DNA of 64,000 nucleotides from Chondrus crispus (Eukaryota; Rhodophyta; Florideophyceae; Gigartinales; Gigartinaceae): NCBI RefSeq assembly GCF_000350225.1, contig NW_005179026.1, positions 186,001 to 250,000 of the forward strand, read 5' to 3'. Shown piece by piece: positions 23,750 to 35,392 of this stretch (position 1 is its first letter; each line of letters starts with the position of its first letter). The notes under the pieces were generated by a model. It saw only the letters and a program-made list of their open reading frames with translations, ran no database searches and was not told where the DNA came from. The position numbers and the translations under genes were made by a program.

Positions 23750-25422
23750 CAGTGAGTCTGCCAAGTGGACAGCGCCGCGGGTTTTTCGCGTGGGGTGCGA
23801 AGGCTTCTGCTTCCCCCCCATCCTTAGCGTCGCTGGCGCTTGAATGGTGACTCTCCTAGTCTTCCTCTCCTTGGCGCGGCTCGCCGAGCCATGCGCCTTC
23901 GCGTAATTAACTAGTCTCAAAAACGAAACGTCCCGATTGTCTTGTCGGTATTGAGATACCATCGGCTTGATACTCGAATCGAGTCCTTCAATAAACATCG
24001 TCATTTGTTCTTCCATCGAATATACGTTTCCACATCGATTGCTCGCGTCCGTCCGACGGATATAAAATTCCATCTCGTCTTCAGATGGTAGCTGCTGTAC
24101 TTCCCGTAAAGCGAGTACCGCTTGGCGGATTGCCTCATCGGTGGCGAAGCTTCGCAATAGCCACTGTACGGCCTCCCGCCAGACGGATATTTTCCCATGG
24201 TGGGACCCCGCCGTTTGTGACACCGAAGTGTACTGTCTCAAGGCGATTCCGCTGAGGAACTCCGGTAGCAAGCCGATCGCTTGGCCTTCGTTCATCTCCT
24301 GGGTGTCGAATTCTAGGACTATCTTAGCTAAAATGTCTAGAACCAATACGCCATCGTCTCCTGTGAATGTATGGTCTCTCTTCACCTTTGGTGGTACGTC
24401 TCTTCTGATCTTTCGCACGGCGGTCCGCCGCTTGCCCGACAAACGTGTCTGCGGGTTCCGCAGGCGGTACGTCCGGTACGAAAGCAACTTCTTGAAGAGG
24501 TGTTTGGTCGGATTTAAGTCCTCCAACTCCTCCCATCGCGGTCCGCGCCGCGTCGCGATGTCTTCTGGCTCCGCTTCCTTGTCTCTGCGCGAGGCGGACG
24601 AAGTGACTCCGTCTCTTTTGGAGCTCTTCTTATTGACGAAATTCCATTCCCTTCTGTCGATCTTCGGTCGGAATTTCTTGAATGGTTCGACGAGCCGTCG
24701 TCACCATTTTCTTCTGAAACATTCGACTCCGAATTTGAGCCGCAATTTTCGCGGTCGTCACTACAGTGACTTTTCTTCTTCTTTCGGCCTTTGGCCGACT
24801 TGGGGCTCTTCCACTTGGAATCCCGGATCCGGACTGACTGGTCCTTCTTCGTTGGACTGTCGATTTCTTCTCCATCGGAGAGCGGTCCCGCGTCCAAACT
24901 TGGTTCGGCCCGGCCCGCAGCTTGCTCAAGGTCCTTGAGTCGCCGCGAAGCGCGGTAGAACCGGTCGTCGATGCTGTCCCCTGTCTTGGCCAGCGTTTCC
25001 AGGGCCTGATTCGCGTCTCGCCGCGCTTCTTTCGCGGCGAGCTTTAGCGAATCCAGCACTCCCGGATCTCGGCCCGGGGACGTATCGGTACTTAAATTCT
25101 CAACGAGAACCACACGGGCTCTCAGCTCTTCAAGCGCAGCGTGGAACTCGGATTTTAGCAACCCCTGTTGCTTCTGAAAATTGCCCAGATGTTCGTCGAA
25201 CTTGCTCTTCGTCTCCTGACGAATCTCCTGGCTCAACTTCTCGAACTTCTCTTCCAGGCCATTTTTCTCAACGGCCGTCCCCGAAGGGGACGCTTCTAAA
25301 ACTGGATCAGTAGCCGAATTTCCTTGGCTTCGTGTACGAGGTCCTCGCGGAATCCTCGACTCTTGAGCTGATCCAGCCGTTCTGACCCCAGGACCGACGT
25401 CCTTGGGTTGGCTTGATGCCAT
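23750..25422 (-). pseudogene. Copy C: gag (partial)
   Basis: Starts at ATG 25,422 (MASSQPKDVGPG). It runs through coiled coil, acidic/basic tract, capsid-like block (LLPEFLSGIALRQYTSVSQT; EEQMTMFIEGLDSSIKPMV) and part of the basic linker, parallel to copy B 13,192-14,850. The zinc-knuckle end and everything after it are absent. Fossil. Confidence 0.87.
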
Positions 25423-25520
25423 GGTCCGCTCTTAATAAACGAGACCTATCGAACTAATTTACCTATTTACGACTTCTGATTTCAGTTCCAGATTCTAGGT
25501 CGGGCTTCGTAGTTTCCATA

Positions 25521-25538
25521 TTCTAGGTCGGGAGACCA
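25521..25538 (-). other. Copy C: primer-binding site
   Basis: On the minus strand TGGTCTCCCGACCTAGAA, 4 bases inside the LTR; same site as in copy B and in the element starting at 60,900. Confidence 0.75.
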
Positions 25539-25542
25539 TTTC

Positions 25543-26673
25543 TGTAGTGCAATGTGGCTGTTAAGCCGGAACCAGGGTCCAACAGTCCAGCGAAAACACA
25601 ACCAACAAACAAAAACTAACAAGAGTTGCCGACGGCACAGCCCTACGGAGTGTCCAATTCTCCCTTTCCCTTTAAGTGGGTTTGCGGCCCACAGTACCTC
25701 AAGTCCCTGATAGGGGGGGCAAAAGGAAGATGCCCGGCCCTGGACGAATGGTGGTAGAGTCTACAGGCAGCTGCCCGGCGAGTTCGGGGCGGTAATTAGG
25801 AAGCCGGGCCCGATGGGTCGTAAATCCAATGCTCGCGGAGCGCCTGTTACACCTTATAACCTTGATAAGGTCTTCGACGGGGGCGTCGCAACGCAGCCCG
25901 ACGGGAATTAGCAAACACGTAGCAGCGCTACACCTCCGTACTGCCCGATGGCAAAGTACCAACACCGGAACAGTCGCAACCTGTATCCGATGGAACCAAC
26001 ACTGTCCTGTATACACAACAGGATCTTCGAGGGAGACGTCGTCGCAACAGCCTCCGTCGGTGGACGTAAACAAGTAGCAGCGCTACACCCACGTGTCGCC
26101 CGATGGCAAAGACACCTACACCGGTCCGGTCGCAACCAAAGCCGATGGCACCAACACAAGATAAGGGAATATAAATAGAGATAGAAATAGAAAAGGATAG
26201 GTGAAATAAAGGAAAAGGAAAGGGAACCCCCGAGCGCAAAGGATAACGTAATCTGTGGTAAAAGGGAGCGTCTTGGGAAAGACGGACTTCGACCAAGGCG
26301 ATTTTCAACTCTGAACCCCCGAGCGCAAAGGATAACGTAATCTGTGGTAAAAGGGAGCGTCTTGGGAAAGACGGACTTCGACCAAGGCGATTTTCAACTC
26401 TGGCAACTCGGGTTACCTTTACTGACTTGGTGGTCAAAGGGCTAAGGTATATATCGCCCCGCCGGAGCCACTACAGTAGCTCGCGGCGCTAGATCCTAGA
26501 TCTAATCTAGTGTCAGCAAAATTAATGCCAACTAATTAACTAAATAAAATAAAATAATTAAAAATTAAAACTGTGCAATTATTCACACAAGTGTCCCCCA
26601 ACCCGGACTACTTTTCATATCCAAATATTTTCCTTTCTTTTCACCCCCCTTTCCAGGTGCGTATTGCACTACA
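25543..26673 (-). repeat. Copy C: 5' LTR (family 1)
   Basis: 1,131 bp, ends TGTAGTGCAAT and ATTGCACTACA on the minus strand. Contains an 89-bp tandem duplication (units starting at 26,225 and 26,314) that is close to identical and lies in the same part of the LTR as the 131-bp duplication in copy A. Confidence 0.93.
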
Positions 26674-26689
26674 GTGGGTATAGCGATGC

Positions 26690-27060
26690 GGGTGCGCCAA
26701 TCAAAGGTGTGAATGGCCTGCAAAGGGAGGTTACGGGGCAACATGCCCGCGTCATCGGCAAAATTATTTTGATGCCGTCAAGGTCGCGGATGCCCACAGA
26801 GGGGAACCATTGAGCAAAAGCAAACAGTGCTGCGTTATCGCGCATGGTTTTGTTCTGCAGCTCCTCGAGCGAGGATGACGGCGAGATACCGAAGAGGAAT
26901 GGTAGCCCGGATGGAAGGCCGGCTCGGTAGGGTTGGTAACAGGGGGTAGACGGGGTATGGAAGGAAGCCCCCGGGGCACTTCGGGCTTGCGAGGAAAGCC
27001 CACACCCGGACGCTTACGGGTGGCACTATCGTCCGAGTGTTCCGACGGAGAAGGAAGCAT
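26690..27060 (-). pseudogene. Copy B: antisense third gene, N-terminal part
   Basis: Starts with ATG at 27,060 and reads MLPSPSEHSDDSATRKRP, GVGF, LPSIPRLPP; further on FADDAGMLP and LPLQAIHTFDW. Matches copy A 8,960-9,362 and stops where copy C begins. Conserved start, spacing to the LTR and motifs, but function unknown. Confidence 0.65.
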
Positions 27061-27173
27061 GGTATTTTCGTCTTACCCTTGTAAGAACGCCGCGCAGAGT
27101 GATTGATGACTGGGAAACAAGGTAAGGAACGGCAGGAGATTATACGATGGCTTGGCGCTGTACAACAGCGCTC

Positions 27174-27185
27174 AGGAGGGGGATA
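27174..27185 (+). other. Copy B: polypurine tract
   Basis: AGGAGGGGGATA directly before the 3' LTR. Confidence 0.7.
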
Positions 27186-28245
27186 TGTAGTGCAATAATG
27201 AGCTCTACAGGGGGGTGAAAAAGAAGGAAAATATTTGGATTTGGATATGAAAAGTAGTCCGGGTTGGGGGGGACACACGTGTGAATAATTGCACAGTTTT
27301 AATTTTTAATTATTTTATTTAGTTAATTAGTTGGCATTAATTTTGCTGACACTAGATTAGATCTAGGATCTAGCGCCTCGAGCTACTGTAGAGGCTCCGG
27401 CGGGGCGATATATACCTTAGCCCTCTGACGACCAAGTCAGTAAAGGTATCCCGAGTTGCCAGAGTCTGATATCGCCTTGGTTGAAGTCCGTCTTTTACAA
27501 GACATTCCCTTTAACTACAGATTACTTTATCCTTTGCGCTTGGGGGTCTCCTTTTTTCCTTATCAATTTTCCTTTATTTCCCTATCCCTTTCTATCCCTA
27601 ATTCTACCTAGTTTCCCTTATCTTGTGTTGGTGCCATCGGCCTCGGTTGCGACCGAACCGGTGTAGGTGTTTCGAGCCATCGGGCGACACAGTTGACGTA
27701 GCGCTGCTACTGTGACCCATTTTCCGACGGAGACTGTTGCAACGACGTCTCCCTCGAAGGGCTCCGTCGTAGTACGAGCCAGTGTTGGTACCATCGGTGT
27801 CGGTTGCGACCGAACCGGTGTAGGTGTTTCGAGCCATCGGGCGGCACGGTTGACGTAGCGCTGCTACTTTCAATTCATCCCGTCGGGCTGCGTTGCGACG
27901 CCCCCGTCGAAGGCCTTGTCGCGGCACAAGGTGTCGAAGAAGCTCAACGAGCATTGGCCCTACAACCCAGTGGAACCGGGGTACCTACGTACGCGCCCCA
28001 CCCCACACTCGTCGAGCAGATCTCTTCGCAAGTCTCTACCACACCGATCCCGGGCCGGGCTGTTTCTCCGTGCCCCCCCTATCAGGGATCTGAGCTACTA
28101 CGAGTCGCAAGCTCGTTTAAACGGAGAAGGGAGAGTCGGACACTCCGTAGCGCTGTGCCATCGGCAGATCTTCTTTTTGCTGCTGTTGTTGTTTTTGCTG
28201 GACCATCGGACCGCGGTCTCTGCCCGACAGGCGCATTGCACTACA
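27186..28245 (+). repeat. Copy B: 3' LTR (family 1)
   Basis: 1,060 bp, same ends and internal repeat as the 5' LTR at 11,970-13,024, about 98% identical. TATA-like TATATA at 27,409. Confidence 0.95.
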
Positions 28246-28250
28246 CGCCA
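28246..28250. repeat. Target-site duplication of copy B, right
   Basis: CGCCA, identical to 11,965-11,969. Confidence 0.93.
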
Positions 28251-28799
28251 CAGTGAGCAAGGAACCCCGGGTAATGGATCGCGCCATAAATGAGGGTTTT
28301 AGTTGCGCGCGGGTACGGAACGTGCCTCTCGCTCGTTGCTCTGTGCGCGTTAGATGTCTACGAGGTGCACGACAGCTACTGGGCTCGACTTGGAGGGCGT
28401 GGCGGTTCCTTCCGGGTACCACTACGCGCAGCTGCCGCGTCACTTCGTTTGCGGGGGACAGCTTGTCAGTTTATAATTCGAGGTAAGAGGTGGACGTACT
28501 TCTTGGAGCACTCATGAATGCATGGAGCTGCTGCGCGGGACGCTGACGGCGGCGAAGACAAGGTGCACCGACACGAAACAGGAAGATGGAGGAGAAGGGA
28601 TGCACGACCAACACTGGACGAATGACGACTGCAGGAGGGCGTCATCAGTGAAGGGGGAATAGGAATCAGGTCAAACGATGAGAAGCAGATCGCTGTTCAT
28701 GCACACCCCGCGAACGCGGACGTTCGTCCGGGAGGGGGGGTCACGACCAGCTCTACAAGCCCATGTGCACGCGGACGTCCGCACTTGAGAGGGGGGCCA
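28251..28799. other. Spacer before the family-2 LTR
   Basis: No gene recognised. It continues the spacer 10,663-11,964 that copy B split. It ends in two G-rich purine tracts (28,729-28,740 and 28,787-28,797); the second abuts the LTR as a polypurine tract would. The stretch may thus be the 3' tail of an older family-2 element. Confidence 0.45.
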
Positions 28800-29407
28800 T
28801 GTAGCATATCCCCCTCCCGGAATTAGATTTAGATTAGATCTATAACTGTAGAGCACGAGCTCTACAGTACCTCAGTGCGCGCGCACACGTGTACCCTACG
28901 TGTACGGGGGCGCACGCACACACGTGTACGACACGTTTGCTGGCAGCCCCGACGGCTGACAGCATTACAGTGCAGGCCGACCTGCACTACGGTAATGTTA
29001 TGATAGGTGACTCTGTATATTAAATATGAGCGACCGCCGGCGGTGGAGGACGACAAGCACGGACTTGTCAAGTATCCTCCACCTTGGTCCGCCCGCTTAC
29101 TTTTAGGTGCTTCCGTCCGTTTTACCTTAGAGTAGCACCGCGCGCGGGTTGAGGACGCACGCTACATGTCCACGAGTCGGCTCCGCCTCCGCCCGTCGGT
29201 ACTGGATCGTCACCCAGTACCGCTCCGGGGCGTCGAGGCGTTGAACCGCTCGCGCGTGCGCACGTCCTCCCTGATCCCGCTCTACCACCGCTATCTCGAG
29301 CCCGTGCTCGGTACCGTGGGTGGGGCGTGCTTCTATCTTCCCGCCGATCGGGGTCTTTCCGAACTGTCAGTACTCACCCCCTCGTCATTGGGGGTGATTA
29401 TACTACA
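28800..29407 (+). repeat. LTR of family 2 (3' or solo)
   Basis: 608 bp from TGTAGCATATCCCCC to GGTGATTATACTACA, about 93% identical to the LTR at 60,900-61,511. No primer site follows and a purine tract precedes, so it is a 3' LTR or a solo LTR. Contains ACGTGT-rich boxes, a GTGCAGG-CCGA-CCTGCAC hairpin and an AT-rich TATA-like stretch near 29,015. Confidence 0.85.
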
Positions 29408-30829
29408 CTGTAGTGCACTGTACACCATAGATGGACAGCTTTCCTTACCCCACCAAATTCGCACGCACCGCCACCACGCGTACGACGGGTACACGTGGAC
29501 TCCCCTGTCTCTCTGCCGGGCCCCAGAGGTGGACACGTGTAATCTCTCCGCAACCCATCGGACTAATAGGAGCCTTACTGAGTCCCCTCGGGGCTACACC
29601 CGTTATATTCTGGTTGTTCTAATTTCCAGTATAAGTTAGCTTCGCCATTATGGCAGCGGGGACTATATAGTCAACCCAATAATCTAAGTAAAGAGGCACG
29701 AAGCCTGGCGTCCTTTACCTTGGTCTCTGGATTCTAGGTTGTAGCCTCGACTCGGTACTGGCAAGCTCATACCGACCGAGCCATCTACACCCCTAGAATC
29801 CCAACTGCCTTCCCCGCGCGCGTCGACCCGCCTGCGCGAGACCTGCATTAACTACTGTGCGGTCCGCTCCGTTAGCTCTGTTTTTCCGTTAATTCTACCC
29901 CTTTATTGCTGACTGTAGTTCTACTTTTCTACAGCGCAAGCCGCGCCCGGATCCCGGATCCGGTCATCCACCGAGTGATCTCCTGAATTCCCTTACCCGT
30001 ACGAACGCGTGTCGCTATGCCTACAGCCTGCCACACGTGGCCGTAGTGCACGACAAGACCATCAGTGGACGTGAGGCGGCCTCATCAATACGAGACGGGG
30101 CTCGTCTCGTCCGACGGAGGCGTGGTCATGCGCGCATCAAGCCGCGGGTAGAAACCTCTTTGGAGCGAGAACCAATTATCACTCCACGGGATGGAACGAA
30201 ACACGCCGCCTGGCGAGTGGAGACCTCACCCGACGAGGGCACTGATGGTGCCTCCGGACGAGGGTCGAGGGACACGCCACCGGAGGGTGGCGACCCTGGC
30301 TAGGGCGACGGGTGATTCTCCATCCTCGGCGAGGCGGGGGAAATGACTGTGCCACTCGGCGCGTAGCGACCTCGTCAGAGCAGGTTGAGTTCCGTCTGTG
30401 GGGATGGCGACGTACCCCTTCCGTAGGGGGGTGGGGCGAACACGCCACCCGGCTTAGCGAGAGATCCCATTCGCGGCGTGAGGCATTGCTCCCGGAACCA
30501 AGGGGGATGGGGGGTCCCGTACAATCGCTTACCGCACTGTCGGGAGGGGGGGAGCCCCACCGAAAATTAATGGGATAATGGTCTGCCAAAACCCAACCGC
30601 AAAGAAATTAGAGATTAAATGGGGTCAAGGGGCGGTTTTGTCGGGCCGGGACGTACGGTGGCGGATCGGCGGCAGTGACGTATGTTTCCATGAGGCCTTA
30701 CTGTGATGACTCCCTCCGTACCCCCCTGGGAGGGTAAAGGGGCTCCGGTAAGCCGGTCTAGTTCTCGAGTCCGACGCTATCAGAGCGCAGCCACAATGCG
30801 CGGTCGGGACTACGAATCCGCTTCTTGCG
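29408..30829. other. GC-rich tract, no gene recognised
   Basis: No credible protein. Starts with TGTAGTGCAC right after the LTR. Holds a degenerate tandem repeat (next entry). It lies downstream of the minus-strand element G and may include its 3' untranslated part, but no matching 3' LTR for G was found. Confidence 0.45.
30130..30480. repeat. Degenerate tandem repeat, period about 70-90 bp
   Basis: A core like ACACGCCACC followed by a GG-rich arm and (T)GGCGACCTC recurs near 30,201, 30,272, 30,348 and 30,440, with a weaker copy near 30,138. In several units CGCCACC pairs with GGTGGCG to form a small hairpin (clearest at 30,275-30,293). Confidence 0.5.
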
Positions 30830-31662
30830 ACAGTACCGCACCACATTATTGTAGTCAATGTGGTGTGCGGGTTCTCAGGTGGAGTCGGCGACGTCGTAGC
30901 CGTACTAGCGCACCCGGAAAAGGGGATCCCGTCGTCGCCGGGGCCGTGTCCGGTAAGCGAATGTACGACGTGGGTGTCGGGTCGGTCTCCGGCCGGGGGG
31001 CCGAAGGTAAGGACTCAGCTGATGGTGAGGGGAGTCGAACACGTAGGGCCGTGAGGAGAAATGTGCACTTGGCCGCCAGACGTTCCGCTCCGGACGAAGT
31101 GAATGCCCGGCGGACGGGGTCGGTCGCCGTATGGGCGGATTCAGCAGCGTTCCTTCACGCAGACGAGGCGGTCCGGACCACCGCTTTCTCGGGGGCCCGA
31201 GGGGGCCCCGTAGTACGCGAGCACGTAACGGGGCGCGGGCCGCCGGTTCCCCTAGCGGAGGGCCCGCGGCTTTCCCGACCAAAGAGCGGAATTCTGCCAG
31301 TCGCGAGGGCGTCTTCGCGTTCTCCGCCGGTAATGGCGTCCCATCAGCCCCTATGTGCGCGACGGTGCGGACGCCGGTGTCGAGGGGGTGGCTTCGCGAG
31401 GTACTGCGTCGGCGCGGTTATCATCTTCCCCGGTTGGCGTCGCTTGGTGCCGCAGTTCCTCCACGTTGCTGCGCGACGGGGGCGACTTGATGACGCGGTC
31501 ACGAGGTATCCGATCCTTGAGTCCCGTCTCGCGTAGGACAGTGACGGTGTGCTCGTCCACTTGTACGACGGGGAACTGGCCCTCAGTCTTGGGTGCGAGT
31601 TTAATATTTACTCGGTCCTTCTCGGATGTCTCCTCGGATCGCAGGGCGGCCTCGCGCTTCAC
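30830..31662 (-). pseudogene. Copy G: integrase C-terminus and chromodomain-like end
   Basis: 31,351-31,662 reads KLAPKTEGQFPVVQVDEHTV and LKDRIPRDRVIKSP, the gypsy integrase C-terminal SH3-like block. Around 30,830-30,990, chromodomain-like words (WYGYD-type and RYCRKK) are still visible. Fossil. Confidence 0.6.
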
Positions 31663-31766
31663 GAGAACTTAGTGACCCACCTGATACTTAGGAGTGGGGT
31701 AGCGAAGCCGCTTGTCGAAATCGCACTTGTATCTGTCTTGTCCAGCCAGTAAATGGAGACTGGCCG

Positions 31767-32417
31767 TCATGAGACAGGGTAACCACGCCAGGAGCGGATC
31801 TTGAATTGCGCCCTAGAGGTGGAGGGGTCCAACAGGGGTTTTTGTGGAAGAGCCAGCGGGCTCAGAGTCCGGGAGAGCACCAAGTCGAAGGGTCTCATCC
31901 CAATCATCCGGTTAACCGTACAGTTATATCCGTACGTGAGGGTATCCGTGTGCAGACCCCAGTCACGTTGGTTATTGGCGAGGTAATGCCGAAGAGTTGA
32001 CACCAACGTACGGTTGAATATTTCCACCTGCCCATTATTTTGGGGGTGATATGCCGTGGAAAACACGCTTGCGATTGAGAATGTCTTACATACAGTGAGG
32101 AAGAACCTCGAGGTGAATTGTCTTCCATTATTGGAGAGGAGTTGCACGGGTGCTCCGTACGTGAACACCCAGTGGGAAATGAACGCCTGTGCAAACGTTT
32201 GGGCGGTAATCCTGTTGATGCGTACCGTCCTGGTCAGCATGGAGTATCTATCAGTCATCACCAAAAGGTATTGATTCTCTCTTGGTGTGGGGGGCAGTTC
32301 GCCTAGGATGTCGATGGCTATAAACTTCAAGGGCCCTGACGGAGGAAAGGTCTTCAACTCGGAGTTGTGCTTCCGCAATTTGATGCGTGCCTTCCCGCAG
32401 TCGGGGCACATCCTCAC
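31767..32417 (-). pseudogene. Copy G: integrase core
   Basis: Reads CPDCGKARIKLRKHN, FIAIDILGELPPTPRENQYL, APVQLLSNNGRQFTSRFF and HPQNNGQVEIFNRTLVSTL. The DDE core is recognisable, diverged from family 1. Fossil. Confidence 0.85.
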
Positions 32418-32423
32418 TGTGGA

Positions 32424-33460
32424 TTAAGCATCCACCGACATGCTGGGCCAGTAGAACTGCTGCCTGAAAGTACAAAACAGCGGCCTGCCGCCCGAGTGGC
32501 CGGAGGTGGCGAGGTAATGCGAAAGGTACAGCAGCCTTTCTCGGAGGGCTGTTGGTACCACGATCTGCTCTACATCGTCGAGGTGGGCTTCTCGGCAGAC
32601 AAACCCTTCCCGATTCACGAAGAATCAGGACCGCCGCAGTTCGGCATAACCCTCCCCCTTCTCAAGACGGGAAGCCACCTCCTCGCAAAAAGGGTCGGAG
32701 TGCTTTTCACGAGAGAAATATTCTTGGGTTACTGCGGCGAGCGAGGCCGGGGGGGTCGAGGGCGTAGCAGACGGCAGACATCTCGACGTCGGCAGGGTCG
32801 TAATTATCCTCTTGATATTGAGGTTCATCGTCGAAGTCCATGACGACGTAGCAAGGTATCTCTTCGTCGATCGCCGCCGTCGTACCCCTCGTAGACGGGA
32901 TACGACTTAAGCTGTCGGCGAGGGAGTTCTTGATTTCCCTCACCTAGGTCACGTCGAAGACGCCAGGCGAGGCAAGGCGAAAGCTCCACCGGGCAACTCA
33001 GCCACTCGCATCGGCGAGGTTCATCAGCCACCGCAGGGAGTGGTGGTTGGTATTGACTGTGAACCGCTCCCTTTTAAAGTATGAGCAGAGCGTCTGTGCC
33101 GCCCATACAATGGCGAGGCATTCCTTCTCGGTTGTCGAGAAGTTGTTTTACGCTGTCGACAGCGTACGTGACTAATACCCGACAGGGTATCGGTGTGCAT
33201 CCTCGTGGGTCTGCAGTAGCGTGCAGCCCAACTAGGCCTCTAGGGCATCCGTGTGGAGCGAGTACGGCAGCCCCAGTCTCGGGAGTTTCAGAACCGGCGG
33301 CGAGATCAAACACTCTTTCATCGTGTGGAAGGCCGTGGTCCGTTCTTCGTCCAGATCGGGAAGGACATCCGGCTCTCCTTTTCGGAGCATTGCCGCAAGA
33401 GGCGCCGCTATCTTGGCGAAATGATCAACGAAACGTCGGTAGACATTACACCCCCCCAAA
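32424..33460 (-). pseudogene. Copy G: RNase H and integrase zinc-finger region
   Basis: 33,232-33,459 reads GGCNVYRRFVDHFAKIAAPL and a following RNase H start (LPYSLHTDA). 32,424-32,618 reads LYLSHYLATSGHSGGRPLF and the FYWPSM of the H2C2 integrase N-terminus. Fossil. Confidence 0.75.
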
Positions 33461-33611
33461 AACGAGCGCAGCTCGGTTTGGGTCCGTGGGGGAGTCGTTT
33501 CTGACAGCGCCTTGACATTCTTCCGATGGACTTCGAGTTCGCCGGTCGAATGATGTGGCCCAGGTACTCGACAGAGCCCTGGAAAATTTTACACTTGTTG
33601 AGTTGAAGTGA

Positions 33612-34457
33612 TTATCCCTCCTGCCGCAAAGCACGGAGTATTACGTCCACATCCTTGAGGTGCGTGTCGAAATTCTTGGAGAAGATTATGATATCATCCA
33701 AGTAGATGAGACAGCTCTTCCAGCGACAGCCTGAGAGGAGGATATCCAACATACGTTGAAAAGTCGCCGGGGCGTTCATCAATCCGAAGGACATGCGGTT
33801 GAAATGATACGTCCCGGCGTGGCACGTAAACGTGGTTTTCGGGCGATCCTCCTCGGCGACTGGTATATGCCAGTACTCGGAATTACAATCAAGGGAAGAG
33901 AAAACTTTGACGTCTCCGAGGGAATCCAGGCACTCGTCCATACGGGGGAAGGGGTACGTGTCACGCACGGTCAGCGCGTTCAGCCGTCGATAATCGACGC
34001 AGAAGCGGAGGCTCCAATCTGATTTGGGGATGAGCACAACGGGGGACGCCCTTTCGGATTTGGCCCTGATAATCACCCTGCTGGCTAAAATCTCGTCAAC
34101 GGAGGCTTGTTCCGCCTCTCGGGCGCGAGGACCAGCACGGTACGGCTGACATCGAAACGGCTTGGCGCCGGGGGTGAGTTCGATGCGATGTTCTGTCGCT
34201 CGAACTTCACCCAAATTTCCATCCCACATTCCGGCGTACAGCGTGAGCATGGTGCGAACCTGCTCGCGCACGTGCGCCCGTAGGTGATTGAGGGGACCGC
34301 ATTCGGCGGAGGGGATGGCTCCTCTTGGGACGTTGGTCCACGACGGGGCCTCTTGTCCTGTACAAGCGGCTCTCCTCGGAAAACGCCGCGGCCAGGACGG
34401 CGTCCAGCGGCATCGCCGTGCGCACCATCGCCCGAGAATGGGGAGCCACGAAACCAA
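33612..34457 (-). pseudogene. Copy G: reverse transcriptase
   Basis: 281 codons with EHRIELTPGAKPFRCQPYRA, LRFCVDYRRLNALTVRDTYP, FSSLDCNSEYWHIPVAEEDR, FNRMSFGLMNAPATFQRM and the YLDD box. A typical Ty3/gypsy RT. Fossil. Confidence 0.9.
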
Positions 34458-34532
34458 CGACTTGGTTCTTCGGCAACCTCTTGTTGGCGGATGAGAAGTT
34501 CGCCATAAGGACCTTGACCTCCTGTAACAGGG

Positions 34533-35096
34533 CTATTTGCACCACCCCGTTGGAGAGGGAGATCTGGTGCTTCGCATATAACTGCGGGTTTGCCTCGAAA
34601 ACCGATAGTCCTGCCCGTCCACTTGTGACGTATACCCACGTCTGGGTGCCGCCGGAATTTCCACAGCGCGAGACACCTTGAGCTTCGGGGAAATCATCTC
34701 ATCTTCGGTGGCATACTCCTGCTGCGACGGAAGGGCAGGGGCGTTCGCGGCCCGAGACGCCGGTTTACGGACGATGGGTATCTTGGTGCCATCGTCCAAT
34801 TCCACCACATTCCGCCGTGGGTAGATTGCTTCGACGAACTTGTCGTTAAACTCGCACCCCAGTATCACGGGGGCGGCTAACCTTTCAAAAACGATGAAGT
34901 TACACCTCATGGTGCGGTCGCATAGCCGCACTATGAGGGAGGTTTGTCCGCTCGTACGCAATGGTCTCCCATTGGCGTCAGAGATCGTCGGGATTTCACC
35001 CGGAATAACCAGCGCCTCCCATCCGGGGGGCAGCGTGTCGACACGTACAAAATTGGAACCAGCTACTGTATCCAATATTGTGAGGTGGCGCACCAA
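34533..35096 (-). pseudogene. Copy G: protease
   Basis: Aspartic protease-like block: LTILDTVAGSNFVRVDTLPPG, then PVILGCEFNDKFVEAIYPRR, parallel to copy B's DTGAGPNLV and ILGADYCDRFVEAIYP. Fossil. Confidence 0.8.
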
Positions 35097-35392
35097 TATC
35101 GATGGTGATAATCCAAAGTCCGCGTAGACCTTTTAATTCCTCCGGGACAGTACAAGCATTGTCTCGGGATGTTTAACACCCTTTGCAAGCGAGGGGGTGT
35201 TTCTCCGCCAAGGTCGGCTTAAGGTACAGAGATGTTCGGGGTCGCGGTTTCCCTGGGATAACCCAGTGTGTTTGCGGCCGAGTATTCGGTACCGATTATC
35301 CGTTTTGGGAGTTGAGGACAATTCCGCCGTTGGGAGCGTCGTATCCCGGGAAGAGCCGGTGGCTACCTCAGCTGCTGCAGGCTGAGGTTCTT

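Larger units (their letters stand above)
23750..26673 (-). mobile_element. Ty3/gypsy chromovirus copy C, nested in copy B (5' part only)
   Basis: Reverse-oriented member of the same family: 5' LTR 25,543-26,673, primer site, gag 25,422 to about 23,750, then directly copy B sequence. It sits in B's antisense gene, whose two parts lie on its two sides. It is therefore younger than B. Only the 5' part is present, and gag is also broken. Confidence 0.88.
11970..28245 (+). mobile_element. Ty3/gypsy chromovirus copy B (LTR to LTR, with nested copy C)
   Basis: LTRs at 11,970-13,024 and 27,186-28,245, about 98% identical by eye (some 15 substitutions and a few small indels over 1,055 bp), so fairly recent. 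Parts in order: 5' LTR, primer-binding site, gag, protease, RT, RNase H, integrase, chromodomain, long 3' region, antisense gene (split by copy C), purine tract, 3' LTR. About half a dozen interruptions in gag-pol; not functional as it stands. Confidence 0.95.

Noticed and set aside
29723-29740. TGGTCTCTGGATTCTAGG as a primer-binding site
   Set aside because: No LTR end before it, and its complement does not fit a tRNA T-stem as well as the true sites.
30703-31536. 277-codon plus-strand frame
   Set aside because: Arg/Gly/Ser-rich shadow of the GC-rich minus-strand copy G end, where integrase C-terminal text is recognisable.
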